From NCBI RefSeq assembly GCF_004698125.1, contig NZ_ML214297.1, forward strand, positions 1,178,001 through 1,242,000: a stretch of DNA of 64,000 nt, written 5' to 3'. Source of the stretch: Halosimplex halophilum (lineage in GTDB: Archaea > Halobacteriota > Halobacteria > Halobacteriales > Haloarculaceae). A program made the translations under genes and the position numbers. Of the stretch, positions 54,123-61,337 are shown piece by piece. The notes under the pieces were generated by a model. That model did not search any database. It saw only the letters and a list, made by a program, of their open reading frames with translations, and had not been told where the DNA came from. Position 1 is the stretch's first letter; each line of letters opens with the position of its first letter.

Positions 54123-55037
54123 TTACCTCGTCAGCCTGAGGGGCGAGAGCGTGGCGAACACCGCTTCCTCCGTTCGCACGACCTCGCTACCCTGGTCCGG
54201 AACCGTGTTGAGCCAGAGGTCGAACCTGTCGTCGCCTGTCTCCGCCGCGACGGCCTCCGGGTCCTCGCCGAGGATGGGGGGCAACCCCCGTTCCGGCGCG
54301 CCGAAGGCGACCGTCAGGTCACCCAGGGGCGCCGCCTCGTCGCCGGATGCGTCAGTGTCGTCGGATCCGCCCGACCCGGTACCGGACGCGTCGCCATCGT
54401 CGCCGCCACGAAGCCGTGCGACCAGCTGGTCGAGCTTCGTGACGGTCAGCTCCTCGCCGTAGCGAGAGGCCGCGATGGTCAGTCCGGCGTCGGGACGCGC
54501 GAGCGCGTCGTCGATCTCGGCCGAGTCGACGACGAACCCTGCCGCGGGCTCGTCGACGAGCTTCGCCCGAACCGGTCGTCGCGAAGAGACCCTGACGGAG
54601 ACGCGCTCCCCCTCCCCGACCTCCATTCCGGAGGGGACGGGCAGGGAGACTGGGTGTTGCAGGCCGCAATTGACCCGTACGCGTCCATCAGCACCGACCT
54701 CGGTCACGATTCCCTGTCTTAACGACCCCGATTCGTCCGAACCGGAGCCGGTCCGTGAACGGACCCGGAGCGCCGGCAGGACCCCCGCGTACTCCAGTTC
54801 GTCCCGCCTGTCCCATACCTCCTTTCGGAGGTAGGGGGGTGTGGCGGCGTACCGCAGCACCGTTTCGACGAACCCGGCACCTCGCTTCTCGACCCCGTCG
54901 GGGTCGGGATAGACCGTCAACCGGTCCACCCGGAAGACCGCGGCCGCGCGGGCCACGTATCCGACCTTGCGAGTCGCCTCGCGTTTGTCTTCGGCCTCCC
55001 GGGTGAGGGATGCCGGCACGAGCACGCTGGTGGTCAT
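54123..55037 (-). CDS. SPOUT-class putative RNA (uridine-N3) methyltransferase
   Basis: 304-residue protein of the COG2106 family. N-terminal SPOUT half (TSVLVPASLTREAEDKREATRKVGYVARAAAVFRVDRLTVY, residues 4-44), an inserted OB/TRAM-like domain at about 105-160 (GIVTEVGADGRVRVNCGLQHPVSL), then the knot half with LTVAFGAPERGLPPIL and DLWLNTVPDQGSEVVRTEEAVFATL. Related archaeal/eukaryotic proteins methylate rRNA. Its place as first gene of the ribosomal operon fits an rRNA substrate. A Gly/Ser/Asp linker (about 210-235) interrupts the fold. ATG has a 5' leader of about 35-40 bases after the TATA box. Confidence 0.88.
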   Translation of the reverse strand: MTTSVLVPASLTREAEDKREATRKVGYVARAAAVFRVDRLTVYPDPDGVEKRGAGFVETVLRYAATPPYLRKEVWDRRDELEYAGVLPALRVRSRTGSGSDESGSLRQGIVTEVGADGRVRVNCGLQHPVSLPVPSGMEVGEGERVSVRVSSRRPVRAKLVDEPAAGFVVDSAEIDDALARPDAGLTIAASRYGEELTVTKLDQLVARLRGGDDGDASGTGSGGSDDTDASGDEAAPLGDLTVAFGAPERGLPPILGEDPEAVAAETGDDRFDLWLNTVPDQGSEVVRTEEAVFATLSPLRLTR

Positions 55038-55090
55038 GCCGTGACGCTTCCGCGCCGCGCCACTAGACTGTAGCGATACATCCCCAGCCC

Positions 55091-55100
55091 ACCCTTAAAA
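55091..55100 (-). promoter_or_regulatory. TATA box of the ribosomal operon
   Basis: TTTTAAGGGT on the minus strand, about 55-63 bases before the SPOUT methyltransferase ATG, giving a short 5' leader. It abuts and partly shares the T-run of the terminator-like element just upstream. Confidence 0.5.
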
Positions 55101-55120
55101 AAAGCGCGCTTCACGCGCGC
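55097..55120 (-). terminator. Hairpin followed by T7, terminator-like
   Basis: On the minus strand GCGCGC-GTGAA-GCGCGC is followed by TTTTTTT. It stands between a small minus-strand ORF and the ribosomal promoter, so it probably ends transcription coming from upstream. Its T-run overlaps the TATA element. Confidence 0.5.
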
Positions 55121-55147
55121 GGAGGGACGCGTTCACATGCCCCCCGT

Positions 55148-55309
55148 TCACACGGAGGCCACGCGACGGGCCCGATACGTCCCGGACAGCCGCCGCTTCG
55201 CGTCGAGGTAGTATTCGCCGGGTCCGGCAGTCGCGACGGAACGGCCGAGCCCGGAACGCCACCGCCCCGTCTCCCGGAACTCTACCGTCCTGTCTCGATG
55301 TCCGCGCAC
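55148..55309 (-). CDS. Possible 53-residue hypothetical protein
   Basis: A GTG-started frame, (M)RGHRDRTVEFRETGRW and further GEYYLDAKRRLSGTYRARRV, with protein-like alternation and a stop just before the terminator-like hairpin. No family recognised. The frame continues upstream without an ATG, in antiparallel shadow of the zinc-ribbon gene. May be a tiny beta-rich domain co-transcribed with that gene. Confidence 0.35.
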   Translation of the reverse strand: MRGHRDRTVEFRETGRWRSGLGRSVATAGPGEYYLDAKRRLSGTYRARRVASV

Positions 55310-55358
55310 GCGGCGTGGTCGGGTGGACTCGCGCGCGAGCGTCCCGCCGGCGCGCCGC

Positions 55359-55481
55359 TCAGTCGTGGCTCGGTATCGTCTCGTCGCAGACCGGGCAGCT
55401 GCCGCGGCCCTGCCCGGGGTCGAGGTCGTTCGGCTGGCCTGTCCACCCGCAGACTGGACACTGGACGGGGTCGCCTGGCAT
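55359..55481 (-). CDS. 40-residue zinc-ribbon protein
   Basis: MPGDPVQCPVCGWTGQPNDL at the start and SCPVCDETIPSHD at the end: two CPVC knuckles about 20 residues apart form a rubredoxin-like zinc ribbon. A TATA-like GCTTTTCC lies about 30 bases before ATG 55481, which suggests a leaderless message. Mini zinc proteins are common in haloarchaea. No specific function can be given. Confidence 0.7.
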   Translation of the reverse strand: MPGDPVQCPVCGWTGQPNDLDPGQGRGSCPVCDETIPSHD

Positions 55482-55610
55482 AACGCGTCTGGACACGCGT
55501 CGCCGGCCGGAAAAGCGTGGTGGCAGGCGACCGGCGGACGCGACCGTCCGCCCCGGCGAATCGACAGCCTGCGCCGTCGTCGCCGTCGCCGGTCCGACCG
55601 ATTCGGAAGT

Positions 55611-55617
55611 CTTTTAT
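55611..55617 (+). promoter_or_regulatory. TATA box of the tRNA-Gly gene
   Basis: CTTTTAT, about 60 bases before the mature tRNA 5' end; the primary transcript would carry a leader of about 35 bases for RNase P. Confidence 0.5.
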
Positions 55618-55677
55618 CCCTTTCCGCCAGTCGTTTACGATGTGAGGCGCACCGGGCGACCGGGCGACGCCGAGCGT

Positions 55678-55748
55678 GCGACGGTAGTGTAGTGGTATCA
55701 CAGGACCCTGCCACGGTCCTAACGCGAGTTCAAATCTCGCCCGTCGCA
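55678..55748 (+). tRNA. tRNA-Gly (anticodon GCC)
   Basis: 71 nt. Acceptor GCGACGG pairs with CCGTCGC, discriminator A; D-arm TAGTGTAGTGGTATCAC; anticodon arm GGACC-CTGCCAC-GGTCC with anticodon GCC; T-arm GCGAG-TTCAAAT-CTCGC. CCA is not encoded. No intron. The last 11 bases plus 3 more are repeated 133 bases downstream. Confidence 0.95.
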
Positions 55749-55751
55749 CTT
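55738..55751 (+). repeat. Direct repeat copy 1 (tRNA-Gly 3' end)
   Basis: CGCCCGTCGCACTT, the 3' end of the tRNA gene and three bases after it. An identical copy lies at 55871-55884. Duplicated tRNA ends are the usual trace of integrase-type insertion. Confidence 0.6.
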
Positions 55752-55809
55752 TTCCACAATTCGACGGCGCGGAGTCCCGTCTCCGCGCCTCACTGAAAAA
55801 TCGCTCCGA

Positions 55810-55869
55810 GATCTGAAGTAGCTCGGTCGCGCAGCGAGGTGAGCGAGCACGTCCGGGCTACTTCAGATC
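55810..55869. repeat. Hairpin-forming 13-base inverted repeat
   Basis: GATCTGAAGTAGC and its exact reverse complement separated by 34 bases. It ends one base before the second tRNA-end copy. Could be a terminator, an end of a mobile element or an RNA structure. Confidence 0.6.
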
Positions 55870-55870
55870 C

Positions 55871-55884
55871 CGCCCGTCGCACTT
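55871..55884 (+). repeat. Direct repeat copy 2 (tRNA-Gly 3' end, att-like)
   Basis: CGCCCGTCGCACTT, identical to the end of tRNA-Gly 133 bases upstream. Interpretable as the remaining attachment site of a lost integrative element. Confidence 0.55.
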
Positions 55885-56072
55885 CTCGTCCCCACGTCAC
55901 GAGCGGACGCGCTACGCTGTCCTGTTGGTCCTTGAGCGGGCCCGTCCGCACGACGCATCGCTCGGACGGGTTCGACCGGACGAGAGACTCGCGGTAAAGC
56001 GGCGCCTACGGCTGATACGGTGAGAGTACCCGGTCCAAGTAGGGGTCCGGTGGCACCGAGCGGGAACGGGGA

Positions 56073-56246
56073 TCAGTCCGCGTGCCGGGCGTCGCGCGCG
56101 TTCCGGCGGAGTTCCGCCTTCCGTTCCTCGATGGCGCCTTCCAGCGCGGCGCGCAGGTCGACGCCGGTCGCCTCGTCCAGCGCCTGCTGCAGTTTCGCGA
56201 GCGTCTCGTCCTCCTCGTAGGAGGGCGAGTCCGGTAGGCCGGACAT
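56073..56246 (-). CDS. 57-residue helical mini protein
   Basis: MSGLPDSPSYEEDETLAKLQ followed by QALDEATGVDLRAALEGAIEERKAELRRN, a charged two-helix peptide. The start was chosen at the first ATG after a non-protein-like upstream part. It looks like a real haloarchaeal small protein with conserved-type composition but I recognise no family. Neighbours give no clue. Confidence 0.6.
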   Translation of the reverse strand: MSGLPDSPSYEEDETLAKLQQALDEATGVDLRAALEGAIEERKAELRRNARDARHAD

Positions 56247-56414
56247 ACTCAACGGACTTCCGAGGTCGGTACTTAAGCTTTCGGTCCGGGTATCTCGCCT
56301 GAGAACCCCGCAACCAGCCGGCAGCCACTCGGTCCCGGTCCGTGCCGGGCGGGTTCGGACGCCCGTTCGAGCGACGGCGGAGCGCCTTTGACCCGCGCAG
56401 CCGTACCCTCGGGC

Positions 56415-56732
56415 ATGACGGTCATCGGCTTTCTGAGCGTGGCACCGGTCATCGAGGGCAGCATGTCCGAGGAGGTCGCGAAGGCGGTCGCGGCGCTCGA
56501 CGACTTCGACGTGGGGTACGAGACGACGCCGATGGGGACGGTCATCGAGGCCGACGACTCGGCCGAGCTGTTCGCGGCCGCGCAGGCCGCCCACGAGGCC
56601 GTCGACGCCGACCGCGTGAGCACGTTCCTGAAGGTGGACGACAAGCGGACCGTCGACCGGTCCGCCGGCGAGAAGGTCGACGCCGTCGAGGAACACCTCG
56701 GGCGGGAAGCGAGACGCGAGCGGTCGGAGTGA
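56415..56732 (+). CDS. MTH1187/YkoF-type thiamine-binding family protein
   Basis: 105-residue alpha/beta ferredoxin-like protein of the MTH1187 (DUF77) family. MTVIGFLSVAPVIEGSMSEE, DVGYETTPMGTVIEADDSAEL and AAHEAVDADRVSTFLKVDDKR match the family layout; relatives form tetramers and some bind thiamine or its precursor. ATG 56415 starts the first strand directly. About 120 bases before mch, same direction. Confidence 0.85.
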   Translation: MTVIGFLSVAPVIEGSMSEEVAKAVAALDDFDVGYETTPMGTVIEADDSAELFAAAQAAHEAVDADRVSTFLKVDDKRTVDRSAGEKVDAVEEHLGREARRERSE

Positions 56733-56850
56733 CGGCCGGACAGCTGCGGCCGTCCGACCGGTCGGGCGGCGCGGACGACCCGCCCGGGCGGGCCGGGCGG
56801 TCCGCATCGGCGAACCGAAGACCGAAGGCCCAGCGGCGTGGATGCGGGGT

Positions 56851-57783
56851 ATGGAGAGTCTCAACCGGACCGCGACGGATCTGGTCGACGAGGCGCTGGA
56901 CTTCGCCGACGAGCTGAACGTCGCGGCCCACCAGCTGGACAGCGACGCGCTGGTCGTCGACTTCGGCGTCGACGTGCCGGGCGGCGTCGAGGCCGGGCTG
57001 ATGCTCGCGGAGATCCAGACCGCCGGGCTCGCGACCGTCGAGAGCGACCTCGGCGAGGTCGCCGGCGCGCCGCTGACCCACGTCGAACTGTCGACCGACC
57101 ACCCGGCGCTGGCACTGCTGTGCTCGCAGAAGGCCGGCTGGGAACTCAGCGTCGACGGCTTCGAGGGGCTGGGCAGCGGCCCCGCCCGCGCGCTCGTCGC
57201 CGAAGAGGACGAGTTCGGGCGCGTCGGCTACGAGGACGACTTCGAGTTCGCCGTCCTCGCGATAGAGACCGAGGAGGTCCCCGGCGAGGCCGTCGTCGAA
57301 CACGTCGCCGAGCGGGCGGGCGTCGCCGAGAGCGGCGTGTTCGTCCAGGCGTTCTCGACGGCCAGTCTCACCGGTAGCGTCGCGATGGCCGCCCGCGCCG
57401 CCGAGCTCGCGACGTTCCGCCTCTCGGAGCTGGGCTACGACCCGCTGGACGTCCTCTCGGTGACGGGCTCGGCGCCGGTCGCGCCGGTCGCCGACGACGA
57501 GGAGACGGCGATCGCGCGGACCAACGACGCGCTGGCCTACGGCGGTCAGGCACACCTCGTCGTCGACGAACCGTTCGACCGGTTCGACGAGGTGCCCTCG
57601 ACCGCGACCGACGAGTACGACACGCCGTTCGCCGAGATCTTCGCCGACGCCGACTGGGACTTCTACGAGGTGCCCGAGTCGGTGTTCGCGCCCGCGCAGG
57701 TGACGATCGACGTGGTCGGCGGCGACACGCACGTCCTCGGCGACGTGAACGACGAGCGGCTCGCCGAGAGCTTCGGGCTCTAG
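56851..57783 (+). CDS. mch: Methenyltetrahydromethanopterin cyclohydrolase
   Basis: 310-residue cytosolic enzyme that interconverts N5,N10-methenyl- and N5-formyl-tetrahydromethanopterin (in haloarchaea likely tetrahydrofolate-type C1 carriers). Starts MESLNRTATDLVDEALDFAD; contains the characteristic LSTDHPALALLCSQKAGWEL, LGSGPARALVAEEDEF and TASLTGSVAMAARAAELATFRL segments. ATG 56851 fits the family better than the ATG three codons earlier. Haloarchaea are not methanogens; retention of mch indicates a C1 interconversion role. Next gene begins one base after its stop. Confidence 0.92.
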   Translation: MESLNRTATDLVDEALDFADELNVAAHQLDSDALVVDFGVDVPGGVEAGLMLAEIQTAGLATVESDLGEVAGAPLTHVELSTDHPALALLCSQKAGWELSVDGFEGLGSGPARALVAEEDEFGRVGYEDDFEFAVLAIETEEVPGEAVVEHVAERAGVAESGVFVQAFSTASLTGSVAMAARAAELATFRLSELGYDPLDVLSVTGSAPVAPVADDEETAIARTNDALAYGGQAHLVVDEPFDRFDEVPSTATDEYDTPFAEIFADADWDFYEVPESVFAPAQVTIDVVGGDTHVLGDVNDERLAESFGL

Positions 57784-57784
57784 C

Positions 57785-58276
57785 GTGCGCTACAAGATCG
57801 TCCCGCCGGTCCGCGACGTGGCCTTTCTGGAGGCCGCCCAGCGGGCCCTGCCGCTGGTCCCGGGGACGGTCGAGGACTGCTGTCTCCGGATCGTCGACGA
57901 GACGGCCGCGCCCTCCCGGGACGCCGCCCGCGAGTACCTGACCTTCCTCCAGGCGCTCGAACTCGCGGAGGAGACGCCGCGGGGGTTCAGGCGACGGCGC
58001 GTCGACGCCGACGAGGCGGTCCTCGCCGACGCCTTCGAGCGGCGGGTGTTCGGCGCGCGCGAACTCCTCGACGCGCTCCGGGGCGCGGGGTCGCTGACCG
58101 TCGACGAGGCGTTCGACGGGATGCGCGAGCACGTCCCCCGCTGGGAGCGCGACCGCCACACCGACTGGGAGGGCGAATGGCGCGAGCGGACCGAGCGGCT
58201 GCTCGGGTGGAGCGTCGCGTTCGGGGCGGCGACCCGAGACGACGGCGACCGCTATCGGCCGATCGAACGCTCGTAG
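57785..58276 (+). CDS. Conserved haloarchaeal protein, function unknown
   Basis: 163 residues, GTG start directly after the mch stop. Helical, with MRYKIVPPVRDVAFLEAAQRALPLVP at the start, a winged-helix-like part (AAREYLTFLQALELAEETPRGFRRRRVDADEAVL) and a tryptophan-rich C-terminal part (HVPRWERDRHTDWEGEWRERTERLLGW, positions about 120-147). I know no function. Its tight link to mch suggests co-expression. Codon use matches the neighbours. Confidence 0.75.
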   Translation: MRYKIVPPVRDVAFLEAAQRALPLVPGTVEDCCLRIVDETAAPSRDAAREYLTFLQALELAEETPRGFRRRRVDADEAVLADAFERRVFGARELLDALRGAGSLTVDEAFDGMREHVPRWERDRHTDWEGEWRERTERLLGWSVAFGAATRDDGDRYRPIERS

Positions 58277-58300
58277 ACCGGCCGTCTCTGTCCGGCCGGT

Positions 58301-58702
58301 CTACCTGTCGCCGATCCACTGCCGGGCCTCGGCCATGTCCGAAGTCAGGAACGGCTCCGCGCCGCTGGGATCCGCCCCGTCCATCATGCTCTCCACGTCC
58401 ATCTCCGAGATCACGCTGTCCGGGTGGACGATCGCGGAGTACTCGAGACCGACATCGAGCGCGCGCGGCATCCAGTCGTTCCGTAGCCACTCCTGGTCCT
58501 CGGCGTCGTGGGCGTTGACGTTGCGCGTGTCGGTCAACGCCTTGGTGGCGTTTTTCCGTTTGATGGCGTCGAGTAGTGCCTCGCAGGCGTCCCTGAACGT
58601 CTGGCCCGAGACGTACTCGTCCCAGGTGAACACGACCGCGTCGATGTCGTCGTCCCATTCGATAGTGTAGTTCGCCGCGTCCTCGATGGTCTCGGCGGAC
58701 AT
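58301..58702 (-). CDS. STAS/SpoIIAA-like domain protein
   Basis: 133-residue soluble protein. The fold is suggested by YTIEWDDDIDAVVFTWDEYVSGQTF, KRKNATKALTDTRN (strand-loop with the conserved D of the STAS-like family) and VGLEYSAIVHPDSVISEMDVE. Similar small proteins in bacteria and archaea are annotated STAS/SEC14 and have no defined role. ATG 58702 is preferred because a TATA-like TTTATC lies about 30 bases upstream. Divergent from the HTH-10 regulator. Confidence 0.7.
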   Translation of the reverse strand: MSAETIEDAANYTIEWDDDIDAVVFTWDEYVSGQTFRDACEALLDAIKRKNATKALTDTRNVNAHDAEDQEWLRNDWMPRALDVGLEYSAIVHPDSVISEMDVESMMDGADPSGAEPFLTSDMAEARQWIGDR

Positions 58703-58869
58703 ACCCGGTAGAATCCGGTTGTCCGTGATAAATCGAACTCGCCGAGTATCACTCGCAAAAACGGGGCGCCCCGACGCCGGCCGCACGCGCGACCGGGCCG
58801 ACGAGAGCGCGTCTGCGTCCGTCGTGTCGAACCGAAACTCCTTAGCTATGTCCAACTAATCGAACGGAC

Positions 58870-59589
58870 ATGCGGGAGTTCGAGTTCGTCCTCACCTACC
58901 GGGAGGGCGCCGACGAGTTGATGGACGTGTTCCGCGAGCGGTCGGGGCTGCGGACCCAGACGGCGGCGTGTTTCGCCAACGACCGGTCGATGTGGCGCGT
59001 CGACCACGTGCTCGGGCCGGCCGAGGCGCTCGACGCCGTCGAGGCGCAGTTCCTCGACGAGACGACGTGCAACGAGTGTCTGGACGTGGCGGGCTGTGAC
59101 TCCACCCGGGAGTACCAGGTCATCAGCTCCGAACCCGAGCACCGCGTCTACTTCACCCGCCGCGAGGAGATCCAGCACTGCCATTCGATCCCCTACCTCG
59201 CCGTCGACCACGTCGGCGACGGTCTGCTGATCGAGGCCGAGCGGTGCGACGACGAGTACGTCTGGCGGCTGCTCATCCCGGACGACTGCGCCGTGGGCGA
59301 GCTGTACGACCGGATCGACGAGCGCCTTCGGGACGGCATCTCGCTGGAACTCGGCCACGTCTCCGACCCGCAGAACTGGAACGGCGGGTTCGGCACCGCG
59401 GGGCTGCTGACGCCGGAGGAGCGGGAGACCGTCGCCGCTGCCGTCCGCGCAGGCTACTACGGCACGCCGCGGGACGCGACCGTCGCCGACCTGGCCGACG
59501 AACTGGACACCCCGCACTCGACGGTCCAGTACCGCCTCCAGCGCGCCGAGGAGAAGATCGTCAGCCGCTTCGCCTCCGAGACGCTCTGA
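58870..59589 (+). CDS. HTH-10 (Bat-type) transcription regulator with a cysteine cluster
   Basis: 239-residue regulator. The N-terminal two thirds are the sensor-like Bat domain; the C-terminal HTH_10 lies at about 175-235 (LTPEERETVAAAVRAGYYG... LADELDTPHSTVQYRLQRAEEKI). The sensor part holds Cys34, Cys67, Cys70, Cys76 (TTCNECLDVAGC) and an HCH at 103-105, a plausible metal or iron-sulfur site of the kind proposed for redox/oxygen-responsive haloarchaeal regulators such as DmsR. TATA-like TTAGCTA about 28 bases upstream supports a leaderless ATG. Confidence 0.88.
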   Translation: MREFEFVLTYREGADELMDVFRERSGLRTQTAACFANDRSMWRVDHVLGPAEALDAVEAQFLDETTCNECLDVAGCDSTREYQVISSEPEHRVYFTRREEIQHCHSIPYLAVDHVGDGLLIEAERCDDEYVWRLLIPDDCAVGELYDRIDERLRDGISLELGHVSDPQNWNGGFGTAGLLTPEERETVAAAVRAGYYGTPRDATVADLADELDTPHSTVQYRLQRAEEKIVSRFASETL

Positions 59590-59619
59590 CGGGTCCGCAG
59601 CGCAGTATCCGCCGGTAGC

Positions 59620-60267
59620 TCAGTTCTCGCCCGCGACGAGGTCAGCGACCATCTCGCTCACGTACTCGACCTCGTCGTCGTTGACGCCGTGGCCCATACC
59701 GGGGTAGATGCGCTCCTCCACGTCGGCGTCGAGTTGCTCCAGCACCTCCGTCGTCACGTGGACGCGCTCCTCGGGGATGTGCGGGTCCACGTCGCTGCAG
59801 CCGACGAACGAGGGGGTCCCCTCCAGCGACCCCTCGAACTCCTCGGGGTCGATCGTCTCGCCGATGAGTCCGCCGGAGAAGGCGACGTGGCCGCCGTACC
59901 GCCGCGGGTTGCGCGCCACGAACTCCGACCCGAGACACGCGCCCTGGGAGAACCCGAGGATCATGACTTTCTCCGTCGGGATCCCCGCCTCGTTCGCCTC
60001 GCCGAGGGCGTCCGCGATGGCCTGCAGGCCCGACGAGCGGCCGGGCTCGTTCGACTCGACGGGTTCGAGGAAGGAGTTGGGGTACCAGGTGTTGCGCGCG
60101 GCCTGCGGGGCCAGCAGGGCGAGGCCGTCCTCGTGGAGCTGTCGACCCATCTGCAGGATGCTCTCGGCGGTCGCGCCGCGGCCGTGGACCAGGATCATCG
60201 CGGCCTCCGCCTCGTCCAGCGGCGTCCCGCCGGTGGCGAGTTGCTGTCCCTGGTGAGGGCCGTCCAT
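59620..60267 (-). CDS. Phospholipase/carboxylesterase-family alpha/beta hydrolase
   Basis: 215-residue alpha/beta hydrolase of the Abhydrolase_2 (YpfH/YitV-like) type. Oxyanion region MILVHGRGATAESIL, nucleophile elbow GFSQG (Ser near residue 110), acid in PSFVGCSDVDPHIPEERV and His in GMGHGVNDDE. Cytosolic esterase of unknown substrate; in other genomes often near a dioxygenase or glyoxalase gene. The ATG directly follows the stop of a 24-codon ORF. Confidence 0.88.
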   Translation of the reverse strand: MDGPHQGQQLATGGTPLDEAEAAMILVHGRGATAESILQMGRQLHEDGLALLAPQAARNTWYPNSFLEPVESNEPGRSSGLQAIADALGEANEAGIPTEKVMILGFSQGACLGSEFVARNPRRYGGHVAFSGGLIGETIDPEEFEGSLEGTPSFVGCSDVDPHIPEERVHVTTEVLEQLDADVEERIYPGMGHGVNDDEVEYVSEMVADLVAGEN

Positions 60268-60342
60268 TCAGGCCACCTCCAGGGCGGAAACGGGGTGTTC
60301 GTCCGTCGGTGTCACGCCGAACGTCTCTCGGTGGGCGATCAT
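60268..60342 (-). CDS. Possible 24-residue ORF upstream of the esterase
   Basis: MIAHRETFGVTPTDEHPVSA and a short end, with its TGA directly adjoining the esterase ATG. Could be a leader peptide or the trimmed remains of a longer gene (a glyoxalase often precedes this esterase family). Support is only position and frame. Confidence 0.25.
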   Translation of the reverse strand: MIAHRETFGVTPTDEHPVSALEVA

Positions 60343-60494
60343 GGGTTTCCATACGGTGTCGCCCTACAAAGGCGCTCGCCGACATCGGCGCCACCCGATG
60401 ACATCAGGGTTACCGACCCGGCCCGCGGTCGCCCGGGGCACCTGGTCCCTGTGCGATCACCCGGGGCCTCGGATCCTCGTGCAGTCGCCCGGTG

Positions 60495-61337
60495 TCAGAG
60501 CCCCAGGATCTCCCGGGCCTGCGAGGTGTCGGCGACCTCGCGGCCGAGTTCCCCGGCGACGCGGACCACGCGTTCGACGAGTTGAGCGTTACTCTCGGCG
60601 AGTTCTCCCTTCCGGTAGTAGACGTTGTCCTCCAGGCCGACGCGGACGTTGCCCCCGAACAGGATCCCCATCGTCGCGAAGGGCAACTGGTGGCGGCCGA
60701 ACCCGAGGGTGTTGAACAGCGCGCCCTCGGGGAGGGTGTCGACGGCGTTCAGGAAGTTCCGGGGTCGCGGCCGGGTGAGCGTCCCCGGCCCGAAGATGAG
60801 CGTCGCGTAGACCGGGTCGGCCAGCTCGCGCCGCTCCAGCAGGCCGTGGACCTCGTTGCGGTGGCCGTCGTTGAACACCTCCAGTTCGGGCTTGATCCCG
60901 CGGTCGGCCATCTCGTCGTACAGCGCGTCGATGGTCGCGAGCGTGTTCTCGCTGGTGAGCCGGTCGTAGCGGTTCAGCGGCCCCATGTCCAGCGACGCCA
61001 TCTCCGGCGGCGGGTCGGTCCGCAGCGAGAGGTGGCGTTTCTCCGTGGGCGCCTGCGTCGCACCCGTCGTATGCTGGATGATCACGTCGTCGGTGTGCCG
61101 GCGGATCGCCTCGTCGATGGCCTGGAATCGCTCGGTCGAGAACGCCCGTTCGCCGTTGTCTTTCCGTGCGTGGACGTGGACGACCGACGCGCCTGCCGCC
61201 TCGACCTCTCCCGCGGCCTTCCCGATCTCCTCGGGCGTCTCGGGCAGGTTCGGGTTCGCCTCCTTGCCGTGGATCCCCCCGGTCAGCGCCGCCGTGACGA
61301 CGGCCGGCTCGTCCGCGAGGAAGCGCTCGTAGCTCAC
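60495..61337 (-). CDS. Beta-keto acid cleavage enzyme (BKACE, DUF849)
   Basis: 280-residue TIM-barrel enzyme that cleaves beta-keto acids with acetyl-CoA. ALTGGIHGKEANPNLPETPEE at the start includes the substrate site; the zinc ligands HVH are at 54-56, and later strands show QHTTGA, ASLDMGPLN, LEVFNDGHRNEV, ATLIFGPG and NVRVGLEDNVYYRKGELA. The specific substrate (3-keto-5-aminohexanoate or another) is not decided. The GTG start gives a standard N terminus and overlaps the preceding gene's stop by 4 bases. Confidence 0.9.
   Translation of the reverse strand: MSYERFLADEPAVVTAALTGGIHGKEANPNLPETPEEIGKAAGEVEAAGASVVHVHARKDNGERAFSTERFQAIDEAIRRHTDDVIIQHTTGATQAPTEKRHLSLRTDPPPEMASLDMGPLNRYDRLTSENTLATIDALYDEMADRGIKPELEVFNDGHRNEVHGLLERRELADPVYATLIFGPGTLTRPRPRNFLNAVDTLPEGALFNTLGFGRHQLPFATMGILFGGNVRVGLEDNVYYRKGELAESNAQLVERVVRVAGELGREVADTSQAREILGL

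Larger units (their letters stand above)
55749..56072. other. Non-coding stretch after tRNA-Gly
   Basis: About 320 bases without a credible gene. It holds a 13-base inverted repeat (GATCTGAAGTAGC at 55810-55822 and GCTACTTCAGATC at 55857-55869) enclosing 34 bases with short GCGAG-type repeats, then the second copy of the tRNA 3' end. Confidence 0.6.

Noticed and set aside
55800-55885. A second, degenerate tRNA downstream of tRNA-Gly
   Set aside because: Only the 3' end matches; no anticodon arm or acceptor pairing can be drawn, so a repeat or att-like site is the safer reading.
60400-60494. Three similar GTCGCCCGG-type units in a row
   Set aside because: Too short and irregular in a GC-rich spacer to be called a repeat element.
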